From: Kitasatospora sp. CB01950
GTDB lineage: Bacteria > Actinomycetota > Actinomycetes > Streptomycetales > Streptomycetaceae
DNA length: 64,000 nt
Direction of reading: 5' to 3'
Assembly (NCBI RefSeq): GCF_001905465.1
Contig: NZ_LISX01000009.1
Span: forward strand, 305,398-369,397
The translations under genes and the position numbers were made by a program. This document shows positions 48,462 through 57,563 of this stretch, one piece after another. The notes under the pieces were generated by a model. It ran no database searches and was not told where the DNA came from. It saw only the letters and a list, made by a program, of their open reading frames with translations. Within the stretch, counting starts at the first letter, position 1, and the number at the start of each line of letters is the position of its first letter.

Positions 48462-49637
48462 TCACCCGCCCTCGGGCCGGGTGACGAGCAGCAGCAGTGC
48501 GTCGTCGTTGAGGCCGCCGCCGGTGTGTTCGAGCAGGTCGCCGTAGAGGCGGGCGACGGCGGTGTCGAGGTCGGTGAGGGAGCGCCAGCCGTCCTTGACG
48601 AGCGGGCCGACGCGTTCGGCGAGCGGGTAGAAGGCGCCGGAGCGCCGTTCCTTGGCCTCGATCACGCCGTCGGTGCAGAGCACCAGGACTTCGCGCGGGC
48701 CGAACGGGACGGCGGTGGCGCAGGGCGCGCCGGTGGCGAGGTCGCCGAGGCCGAGCGGCAGCCACGGGTCGGCGGACTCCAGGACGTCGGCGTGGCCGTC
48801 GGCGCGGACCCGGATCGGCGGGACGTGCCCGAGGTGCAGCAGGTCGACGGGGCCGGAGGCGCGGAACTCGGCGAACAGCGCGGTGGCGAACTCCCCGTCG
48901 GGCACGTGCCGGTGCATGCTGGCCTCGATCCGGGCGGCGACGGCCGACAGCCGCTCCTCGTCGTAGGCGGCCTCGCGGAACGCGCCGAGCACCACGGCGG
49001 CGGTCTGCACCGCGCCCAGCCCCTTGCCGCGGACGTCGCCGACCAGCACCCGGGTGCCGTACGGGGTGTCCAGCACGGAGTACAGGTCGCCGCCGATCCG
49101 GGCGGCGTCCGCGGCGGAGACGTAGCGCACGGACAGCCGCAGCGGCCCGACCACCGGGTCGGGCTGGCGCAGCAGCGCCCGCTGGGCGGCCTCCGCGACC
49201 GAGCTGACGGCGGCGAAGGCCTCGGCTCTTCGCATCCGCAGTTCGGCGACGAAGGCGCTGAACGCGCTCAGCACGATGTAGCTGATCGTCGCGCCGAACA
49301 GGAACCGGCTGTCGGACGGCGCGGTGACCTGGTCGTAGTACCGGTTGAGGACGAACATCGCCATCAGGCCGAGCAGGCAGACCGCGATCAGCTCGCGCGG
49401 CCGGAGGGTGAGGGCGGCGACCGACGGCACGACGACCATCAGCGGCGCCAGGTAGGTGGTCGTCCCGGCCAGCAGGTCGGCCGCCACCACCAGGCCGATG
49501 GCCAGCAGCGCGGGCGCGGCGCGCAGCAGCGGGGAGACGTCCTGCAGGTCGGCGGCGCGCAGCGCGCTGCGACGCCGGGCGGACGGCTCGTCGCCGCTCC
49601 CGGCGGCCGCCGCACGGTCCCGGCGTCGAACAGCCAC
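48462..49637 (-). CDS. Membrane-bound SpoIIE-type PP2C phosphatase
   Basis: In this 391-residue protein five or so hydrophobic segments in the first 160 residues (PALLAIGLVVAADLL, TYLAPLMVVVPSVAALTL and others) precede a PP2C domain with GGDLYSVLD, VLVGDVRGKGLGAVQTAAVV and a final NDDALLLLVTRP. It should dephosphorylate an anti-sigma antagonist or a similar target. The GTG at 49,637 has no ribosome site, so the message may be leaderless. Confidence 0.8.
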   Translation of the reverse strand: MAVRRRDRAAAAGSGDEPSARRRSALRAADLQDVSPLLRAAPALLAIGLVVAADLLAGTTTYLAPLMVVVPSVAALTLRPRELIAVCLLGLMAMFVLNRYYDQVTAPSDSRFLFGATISYIVLSAFSAFVAELRMRRAEAFAAVSSVAEAAQRALLRQPDPVVGPLRLSVRYVSAADAARIGGDLYSVLDTPYGTRVLVGDVRGKGLGAVQTAAVVLGAFREAAYDEERLSAVAARIEASMHRHVPDGEFATALFAEFRASGPVDLLHLGHVPPIRVRADGHADVLESADPWLPLGLGDLATGAPCATAVPFGPREVLVLCTDGVIEAKERRSGAFYPLAERVGPLVKDGWRSLTDLDTAVARLYGDLLEHTGGGLNDDALLLLVTRPEGG

Positions 49638-49830
49638 GTTTCGAACATATCGGACACACGTCCGCCCCGCCCCGCGCGATCGAACGGGGCCCGGTCGGCC
49701 GGGGGCGGCCGCCGGGGGTCGGTCGGACCGCGGGCCGCCCGTCGTTGCGGGCCGGGCGTGAAGCCGGACTAGGCTCGGGAGCGGGCCACGGTTCGTGTCG
49801 GTCGAGGAACGCCACCCACCCCTGGACGTA

Positions 49831-49847
49831 ATACCCCTGGGGGGTAT
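49831..49847. promoter_or_regulatory. CsoR-like copper operator
   Basis: ATACCCC-TGG-GGGGTAT has 7-bp arms and lies 45 bp before the copper chaperone gene. It closely resembles actinobacterial CsoR sites. Confidence 0.8.
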
Positions 49848-49891
49848 GCTGTTCTTCGTTGGCACAAGCCGCGAGCGTCCCGGAGGTTCCC

Positions 49892-50110
49892 ATGTCCAGC
49901 ACCGTCACCTACACCGTCAGCGGCATGAGCTGCGGCCACTGCGAGAAGGCGATCAACGGCGAGGTCTCGGGTCTGCCGGGCGTCACCGCGGTCTCCTCCG
50001 ACGCCACGGCCGGCACCGTCACCGTGACCGCCGAGTCCCCGCTCAGCGACGAGCAGATCGCCGCCGCGGTGGACGAGGCCGGCTACGAGCTGGTCGGCCG
50101 GGCCGCCTGA
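49892..50110 (+). CDS. copZ: Copper chaperone (CopZ-like)
   Basis: The 72-residue protein is a single heavy-metal-associated domain with GMSCGHCEKAI (C-x2-C) and the usual beta-alpha-beta-beta-alpha-beta length. It carries Cu(I) to the ATPase encoded 64 bp downstream. GGAGG precedes the ATG. The CsoR-like box upstream indicates copper induction of both genes. Confidence 0.93.
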   Translation: MSSTVTYTVSGMSCGHCEKAINGEVSGLPGVTAVSSDATAGTVTVTAESPLSDEQIAAAVDEAGYELVGRAA

Positions 50111-50174
50111 TCCGCCCGCGGGGGCGGCGGGAACCGAGGCCGCCCCCGCGCCGCCGCCGAGAGAGAGCGAGTCG

Positions 50175-52421
50175 ATGAGCACCACCACCGATCCCGCCGC
50201 CCCCGCCGGGCCCCGGGAGCGCGTCGAACTGGCGATCGGCGGCATGACCTGCGCGTCCTGCGCCGCCCGGGTCGAGAAGAAGCTGAACCGGCTGGACGGC
50301 GTCGAGGCCAGCGTCAACTTCGCGACCGAGAAGGCGCGGGTGGACTTCGGCCCCGGCACCAGCGTCGCCGACCTGATCGCCGCGGTGGAGAAGACCGGCT
50401 ACACCGCCGAGCTCCCGCCGCCGCCCGAACCCGAACCGGAACCGGAAGCCGTCCAGGACCCGCTGCGCGACCGGCTGCTGATCAGCGCCGCGCTCAGCCT
50501 CCCGGTGGTGCTGCTGTCGATGGTCCCGGCCCTGCAGTTCGACAACTGGCAGTGGCTGGCCTTCGCCCTCGCCGGCCCGGTCGTGGTGTACGGCGGGTGG
50601 CCGTTCCACCGCGCCGCCTGGACCAACGCCCGGCACGGTGCCGCCACCATGGACACCCTGGTCTCGCTCGGCACCCTGGCCGCCTTCGGCTGGTCCGTGT
50701 GGGCGCTGTTCTGGGGCCACGCCGGCCTGCCCGGCATGCGGCACTCCTTCAGCTTCACCGTCGACCGCACCGACGCCTCCTCCGCCCTCTACCTGGAGAC
50801 CGCGGCCGCCGTCACCGCCCTGATCCTGCTCGGCCGCTGGCTGGAGGCCCGCTCCAAGCGCCGGGCCGGCGCTGCCCTGCACGCCCTGCTCGACCTCGGC
50901 GCCAAGGACGTCACGGTGCTGCGCGACGGCCGCGAGACCCGCGTCCCGGTCGACCGGCTCGCCGTCGGGGACCGCTTCGTGGTCCGGCCGGGCGAGAAGA
51001 TCGCCACCGACGGCACGGTCGTCGAGGGCAGCTCCGCCGTGGACGCCTCGATGCTGACCGGCGAGTCCGTGCCCGTCGAGGTCTCCGTCGGCGACACCGT
51101 GACCGGCGCGACCGTGAACGCGGGCGGCCGCCTGGTGGTCGAAGCCACCCGGGTCGGTGCGGACACCCGGCTCGCCCGGATGGCGAAGCTGGTCGAGGAC
51201 GCGCAGAACGGCAAGGCCGCCGCCCAGCGCCTCGCCGACCGGATCTCCGCCGTCTTCGTGCCCGCCGTCATCCTGCTCGCCCTCGGCACCCTGATCGCCT
51301 GGCTGCTCGCCACCGGCAGCCCCACCGAAGCCTTCACCGCCGCCGTCGCGGTGCTGATCATCGCCTGCCCGTGCGCCCTCGGCCTGGCCACCCCGACCGC
51401 CCTGATGGTCGGCACCGGCCGCGGCGCCCAGCTCGGCATCCTGATCAAGGGCCCCGAGGTGCTGGAGAACACCCTCCGGGCCGACACCGTCGTCCTCGAC
51501 AAGACCGGCACCGTCACCACCGGCCGGATGACCCTGACCGCCGTGCACACCGCCGCCGGCACCACCGAGGACGAGGCACTGCGGCTGGCCGGCGCACTGG
51601 AGCACGCCTCCGAGCACCCGATCGCCCGCGCCGTGGCCGACGCCGCCGCCGAGCGCCTCGGCGACCTGCCCGCCGTCACCGACTTCCGCAACCTCCCCGG
51701 CCTCGGCGTCCGCGGCACCGTCGACGGCCGCGCGCTGGTCGCCGGACGCGCCGCGCTGCTCGCCGACACGCCCCTGCCGACCGCCCTCGCCGAGGCCCGG
51801 GCCGCCGCCGAACGGGCCGGCCGCACCACCGTCACCGTCGCCTGGGACGGCGCGGCGCGGGCCGTGCTGGAGGTGACGGACGCGGTCAAGCCGACCAGCG
51901 CCGAGGCGATCGCCGAGCTGCGCGCCCTGGGTCTGCGCCCCGTCCTGCTGACCGGCGACAACCGGGCGGTCGCAGAGTCGGTGGCGGCCGAGGTCGGCAT
52001 CCCCGCCGAGGACGTGATCGCCGAGGTGCTGCCCGAGGACAAGGTCGCCACCGTCCGCCGCCTCCAGCAGGAGGGCCGGACGGTCGCGATGGTCGGCGAC
52101 GGCGTCAACGACGCGGCGGCGCTCGCCCAGGCCGACCTGGGCCTGGCCATCGGCACCGGCACCGACGCGGCCATCGAGGCGGCGGACCTGACCCTGGTGC
52201 GGGGCGACCTGCGCTCGGCGGCGGACGCGATCCGGCTGTCGCGCCGCACCCTGGCCACCATCAAGGGCAACCTGTTCTGGGCCTTCGCCTACAACGTCGC
52301 GGCGATCCCGCTGGCCGCGAGCGGCCTGCTCAACCCGATGATCGCGGGCGCCGCGATGGCCTTCTCCTCGGTCTTCGTGGTCACCAACAGCCTGCGCCTG
52401 CGCACGTTCCGACCGGTCTGA
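50175..52421 (+). CDS. copA: Copper-exporting P-type ATPase CopA
   Basis: The 748-residue protein has one N-terminal metal domain (GMTCASCAARVEKKLN, about 24-39), membrane helices, the CPC ion site (IIACPCALGLATP, about 395-407), the phosphorylation site DKTGTVT (about 442) and the hinge GDGVNDAAAL (about 641). All elements of a P1B-1 Cu(I) exporter are intact. It is expressed with copZ behind the CsoR-like operator. Confidence 0.95.
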   Translation: MSTTTDPAAPAGPRERVELAIGGMTCASCAARVEKKLNRLDGVEASVNFATEKARVDFGPGTSVADLIAAVEKTGYTAELPPPPEPEPEPEAVQDPLRDRLLISAALSLPVVLLSMVPALQFDNWQWLAFALAGPVVVYGGWPFHRAAWTNARHGAATMDTLVSLGTLAAFGWSVWALFWGHAGLPGMRHSFSFTVDRTDASSALYLETAAAVTALILLGRWLEARSKRRAGAALHALLDLGAKDVTVLRDGRETRVPVDRLAVGDRFVVRPGEKIATDGTVVEGSSAVDASMLTGESVPVEVSVGDTVTGATVNAGGRLVVEATRVGADTRLARMAKLVEDAQNGKAAAQRLADRISAVFVPAVILLALGTLIAWLLATGSPTEAFTAAVAVLIIACPCALGLATPTALMVGTGRGAQLGILIKGPEVLENTLRADTVVLDKTGTVTTGRMTLTAVHTAAGTTEDEALRLAGALEHASEHPIARAVADAAAERLGDLPAVTDFRNLPGLGVRGTVDGRALVAGRAALLADTPLPTALAEARAAAERAGRTTVTVAWDGAARAVLEVTDAVKPTSAEAIAELRALGLRPVLLTGDNRAVAESVAAEVGIPAEDVIAEVLPEDKVATVRRLQQEGRTVAMVGDGVNDAAALAQADLGLAIGTGTDAAIEAADLTLVRGDLRSAADAIRLSRRTLATIKGNLFWAFAYNVAAIPLAASGLLNPMIAGAAMAFSSVFVVTNSLRLRTFRPV

Positions 52422-52424
52422 CCC

Positions 52425-52473
52425 GCACTGCAACGGCGGTCAACGGCCGAGCAGTTCACCGCCGTTGCAGTGC
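52425..52473. terminator. Bidirectional terminator overlapping the SDR 3' end
   Basis: GCACTGCAACGGCGGT and ACCGCCGTTGCAGTGC form a perfect 16-bp stem between the convergent copA and SDR genes. The 3' arm covers the last codons of the SDR gene. Confidence 0.85.
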
Positions 52474-53159
52474 AGGATCTCGCCGGTGATGAACCCGGCC
52501 TCCTCCGAGGCGAGGAAGCACACGGCGGCGGCGACCTCCCCGGACTCGCCGATCCGGCCGAGCAGGGTCCGCGCCGAGCGGCGGGCGACCTCCGCCTCGT
52601 CCAGGCGCGGCCCGAAGAACTCGGTGCCCGCCACGGTGCCGGGCGCCACGATGTTGGCGGTGATGCCGGACGGGCCGAGCTGGGCCGCCAGGAAGTGGTT
52701 CCAGGCGTGCAGCGAGGCCTTCGCCGCGCCGTAGGAGCCGGCGCCGCGCAGCGCGGCGATCGAGGAGACGGTGATGACCCGGCCGGAGCCGGGGGTGAGC
52801 CGGTCGCGGACGGACTCGGTGAGCAGCACGGCGGTCAGCACGTTGCGTTCGAAGTCGCCGCGCCAGCGGGCCAGTACGGCGTGCGGGCCGGCGCCGAACA
52901 CGGTCTCCCGGCTGCCGGCGTTGTTGACCAGGACGTCGATCCGGGCGGGCAGTTCGGCCAGTGCGGCCTCCACGGCGTCCGGGTCGGCGAGGTCGCACAC
53001 CAGCGGGGTGACGTTGGGGCCGAGTTCCGCGACGGCGTGGTCGAGGACCCCGGGACGGCGGCCGACGATCATCACGCGCTCGCCGGCCTCGGCGAAGCGC
53101 CGGGCCACCTCCAGGCCGATTCCGGTGCCTCCACCGGTGACGACGACGTTCCTGGCCAT
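52440..53159 (-). CDS. SDR-family oxidoreductase
   Basis: In this 239-residue protein the cofactor motif TGGGTGIG (about 8-15), NNAG (about 78-81), catalytic Ser in VSSIAAL and the Y-x3-K in YGAAK (about 144-148) are intact, as is the closing GFITGEILHCNGG. This is a FabG-like classical short-chain dehydrogenase. Arg in GRRPG after the second strand suggests NADPH. Substrate unknown. Confidence 0.9.
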   Translation of the reverse strand: MARNVVVTGGGTGIGLEVARRFAEAGERVMIVGRRPGVLDHAVAELGPNVTPLVCDLADPDAVEAALAELPARIDVLVNNAGSRETVFGAGPHAVLARWRGDFERNVLTAVLLTESVRDRLTPGSGRVITVSSIAALRGAGSYGAAKASLHAWNHFLAAQLGPSGITANIVAPGTVAGTEFFGPRLDEAEVARRSARTLLGRIGESGEVAAAVCFLASEEAGFITGEILHCNGGELLGR

Positions 53160-53557
53160 AGCGCATCCCTCCCTGACCGTTCACCGCTCCGCGGATGGCA
53201 GGCGGTCCGTACCGGATTGCCACGATTCCTATCACGCTGGGTTGCGGTCTCTGCGGGGTGGGTGACGTCGCACGCTCGGCGTGCGGTGTGATATGCGCTC
53301 CGCCGTCCGGGTGCGCGGATGCACACGGAGAGTGGAGAGAGGCAACTCACACCCCCCTGCCGTAACTCTGCGCCCCCTGGTACGTCTTACCTTTTGTAGA
53401 GCGGGGCTCCGGCGGGCCCCGGACGGTCGTCGACTCGTCGACGGCCTTCGCGCACGGCGCCGGGCCGGAGCCGGGAGTCCGGGGATTGCTTTGAGCGGCC
53501 GTTCCCCACCCGGGATCGTCCCGGGCGCCGTGCGCCCCACCTCGCGGAGACAGACAT
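53160..53557. other. Non-coding gap between SDR and gltA
   Basis: About 400 bp without a credible gene on either strand. Open frames here lack ribosome sites and start inside low-complexity GC. A promoter for the leftward SDR gene is expected near 53,160-53,250 but no clear boxes are seen. Confidence 0.6.
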
Positions 53558-53616
53558 GACGAAGGGGCCCGGCCCCGCCTCCCTCATCGGGTGGCAGGGG
53601 GCCGGGCCCCTTCGTC
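53558..53616 (-). terminator. Terminator of citrate synthase gene
   Basis: Arms of 19 nt (starting GACGAAGGGGCC and ending CCCCTTCGTC) pair perfectly around a 21-nt loop, just downstream of the leftward gltA. Confidence 0.85.
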
Positions 53617-53639
53617 GGTGCTTGTGCGGTGCGGCTCGC

Positions 53640-54929
<1,290 letters not shown>

Positions 54930-55110
54930 GTCTTCCTCACCGACGAAATTGGTCCTCATCCGACTGCCCTGACTGTCTCAACGATCCCCCACCCGAAGGA
55001 CGGCCGCGCACCGGGGGCGACCCCGGAAAGAACCAGGGCCTACAAACTCTGCTGCCGCAGCCGGTGTGAACCGGACAAGATCGGCACCAGACCAGGTTCC
55101 GCCCTAAATC

Positions 55111-55124
55111 TCTTCACGTCAAGA
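55111..55124. promoter_or_regulatory. Near-palindrome TCTTCACGTCAAGA upstream of gltA
   Basis: A 14-bp element one base from a perfect TCTTGACGTCAAGA palindrome lies at the 3' end of recD2, 182 bp before gltA. Similar sequences precede TCA-cycle genes in Streptomyces as far as I recall. Read leftward it contains TTGACG. Confidence 0.35.
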
Positions 55125-57354
55125 CAACCTCTGGACGTACCGTACCCCCTGATCCACGCCCGGCAGCCAATCTGTGGTCCAGCGCGGAGTGCCGCCGCCC
55201 CGCGCTCACCGCCCGCACCGCCTGCCCGATCGCCTTCCGGGACCCCACCAGCACCACCAGCTTCTTGGCCCGCGTCACCGCGGTGTACAGCAGGTTGCGC
55301 TGAAGCATCGTCCACGCCGAGGTGGTGACGGGAATCACCACCGCCGGGTACTCGCTGCCCTGCGAGCGGTGGATCGTCACCGCGTACGCGTGCGCCAACT
55401 CGTCCAGCTCGTCGAAGTCGTAGCCGATCTCCTCGTCCTCGTCGGTCATCACCGTCAGCCGCTGGTCGTCCACACTGAGCGACGTCACCACGCCCACGGT
55501 GCCGTTGAAGACGCCGCTGCGCCCCTTGTCGTAGTTGTTCCGGATCTGCGTCACCTTGTCGCCGACCCGGAACGTCCGCCCGCCGAACCGCCGCTCCGCC
55601 AGCCCCTCCCGGGCCGGCGTGACCGCCGACTGGAGCAGCGTGTTCAGCGCGCCCGCCCCCGCCGGGCCGCGGTGCATCGGCGCCAGCACCTGGACGTCGC
55701 GCCGCGGGTCCAGCCCGAAACGCTGCGGGATGCGGCGCGCCACCACGTCCACCGTCAGACCCGCCGCGCGCTCCGCGTCGTCCTCCGCGAACAGGAAGAA
55801 GTCCGGCAGGCCCTCGGTCAGCGGCGGCAGGCCCTCGTTGATCCGGTGCGCGTTCACCACCACGCCCGACTGCTGGGCCTGCCGGAAGATCCGGGTCAGC
55901 CGCACCGACGGGATCGGACTGCCCTGCGACAGCAGGTCCCGCAGCACCTCGCCCGCCCCCACCGACGGCAGCTGGTCGACGTCCCCCACGAACAGCAGGT
56001 ACGCGCCCGGCGCGACCGCCTTGACCAGCTTGTTCGCCAGGATCAGGTCCAGCATCGACGCCTCGTCCACCACCACCAGGTCGGCGTCCAACGGCCGGTC
56101 CCGGTCGTACGCGGCGTCGCCGCCCGGCTTCAACTCCAGCAGCCGGTGCACCGTGGACGCCTCCGCGCCCGTCAGCTCCGCCAGCCGCTTCGCCGCCCGC
56201 CCCGTCGGCGCCGCCAGCACCACCTTCGCCCGCTTCGCCAACGCCAACTGCACGATCGACTTCACCGTGAACGACTTGCCGCAGCCCGGCCCGCCCGTCA
56301 GCACCGCGACCTTCTCGGTCAACGCCAGCCGCACCGACTGCTCCTGCTCCGGGGCGAGCTCGGCACCCGTCCGCTTCGCCAACCAGCCCAGCGCGGCCGG
56401 CCAGTCCACGTCGCGGAACCACGGCAGCCGGTCCTCGCCCGCCCGCAGCAGCCGCAGCAACTGGCCCGCCAACGAGATCTCCGCCCGGTGGAACGGCACC
56501 AGGTACACCGCCGTGATCTCCAGCCCGTCCCCGCCCGGCAGCCGCTCGCGCACCACCCCCTCCGTCGCGACCAGCTCCGCCAGGCAGTCGATCACCAGCC
56601 CCACGTCCACCTGCAGCAGCTTCACGCCGTCCGCGATCAGCCGCTCCTCCGGCAGATAGCAGTGCCCCTGGTCCGTGGACTGCGACAGCGCGTACTGCAG
56701 GCCCGCCTTCACCCGCTCCGGCGAATCGTGCGGAATCCCCACCGCCTGCGCGATCCGGTCCGCCGTCAGGAACCCGATGCCCCACACGTCCGCCGCCAGC
56801 CGGTACGGCTGGTTCTTCACCACCCCGATCGACGCGTCCGCGTACTGCTTGTAGATCCGCACCGCCAACGACGTCGACACCCCGACGCTCTGCAGGAAGA
56901 CCATCACCTCCTTGATGGACTTCTGCTCCTCCCACGCCTCGGCGATCATCTTCGTCCGCTTCGGCCCCAGCCCCGGCACCTCGATCAGCCGCTTCGGCTC
57001 GTTCTCGATCACCTCCAGGGTCTCCACCCCGAAGCGCTCCACGATCCGCTCCGCGAACCGCGGCCCGATCCCCTTGATCAACCCCGAGCCCAGATACCGC
57101 TGAATCCCCTGCACCGTGGCCGGCAGCACCGTCGTGTAGTTCTCCACCGTGAACTGCCGCCCGTACTGCGGATGCGACCCCCACCGCCCGAACAGCCGCA
57201 GGCTCTCCCCCACCTGCGCCCCGAGCAGCGCCCCCACCACCGTCAGCAGATCATTCGCCCCCCGCCCGGTGTCCACCCGCGCAACCGTGTACCCCGTCTC
57301 GTCATTGGCATAGGTGATCCGCTCCAGGACCCCCTCCACCTGAGCCAGCTGCAA
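55114..57354 (-). CDS. recD2: RecD2-type ATP-dependent DNA helicase
   Basis: In this 746-residue protein an N-terminal OB/HhH region (VQGIQRYLGSGLIKGIGPRF, then EVPGLGPKRTKMIAEAWEEQ) is followed by a superfamily 1B core: Walker A LTGGPGCGKSFT (about 350), VVVDEASMLD (about 430), FVGDVDQLPSVGAGEVL, VTIHRSQGSEYP (about 660) and LYTAVTRAKK (about 692). It is a 5'-3' helicase acting without RecBC. The TTG at 57,354 has GAGG 7 nt upstream and gives the family start MQLAQVEGVLERITYA; TTG 57,372 and GTG 57,366 are alternatives. Confidence 0.9.
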   Translation of the reverse strand: MQLAQVEGVLERITYANDETGYTVARVDTGRGANDLLTVVGALLGAQVGESLRLFGRWGSHPQYGRQFTVENYTTVLPATVQGIQRYLGSGLIKGIGPRFAERIVERFGVETLEVIENEPKRLIEVPGLGPKRTKMIAEAWEEQKSIKEVMVFLQSVGVSTSLAVRIYKQYADASIGVVKNQPYRLAADVWGIGFLTADRIAQAVGIPHDSPERVKAGLQYALSQSTDQGHCYLPEERLIADGVKLLQVDVGLVIDCLAELVATEGVVRERLPGGDGLEITAVYLVPFHRAEISLAGQLLRLLRAGEDRLPWFRDVDWPAALGWLAKRTGAELAPEQEQSVRLALTEKVAVLTGGPGCGKSFTVKSIVQLALAKRAKVVLAAPTGRAAKRLAELTGAEASTVHRLLELKPGGDAAYDRDRPLDADLVVVDEASMLDLILANKLVKAVAPGAYLLFVGDVDQLPSVGAGEVLRDLLSQGSPIPSVRLTRIFRQAQQSGVVVNAHRINEGLPPLTEGLPDFFLFAEDDAERAAGLTVDVVARRIPQRFGLDPRRDVQVLAPMHRGPAGAGALNTLLQSAVTPAREGLAERRFGGRTFRVGDKVTQIRNNYDKGRSGVFNGTVGVVTSLSVDDQRLTVMTDEDEEIGYDFDELDELAHAYAVTIHRSQGSEYPAVVIPVTTSAWTMLQRNLLYTAVTRAKKLVVLVGSRKAIGQAVRAVSAGRRHSALDHRLAAGRGSGGTVRPEVVLT

Positions 57355-57480
57355 CGGACACCTCACCCACAATCAGGACACATCCGACGACGAACGTACC
57401 GTGCCCCACTGACAGGTTTTCCGACTCTCTCCAAATCCCTCGTCCGTCCCGGTACTGCACTGCAGTTCTGTGCCCCGTCA

Positions 57481-57508
57481 GGGGCGCGAGGAACTGCGCG
57501 GGCAAGCA
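57481..57508. repeat. Streptomyces-type dispersed intergenic repeat
   Basis: GGGGCGCGAGGAACTGCGCG followed by GGCAAGCA resembles the very common intergenic element of Streptomyces chromosomes (GGGGCGCGGGGAACTGCGCG type). It lies in the gap between the permease operon and recD2. Confidence 0.65.
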
Positions 57509-57510
57509 CG

Positions 57511-57543
57511 ACGGGGCCGTACGCCGACGACGCACGACCCCGT
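57511..57543 (-). terminator. Hairpin after the permease operon
   Basis: ACGGGG and CCCCGT arms with a 21-nt loop lie 20 bp downstream of the leftward permease gene. Confidence 0.45.
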
Positions 57544-57563
57544 TGCACTGTCCGCCCCACCGT

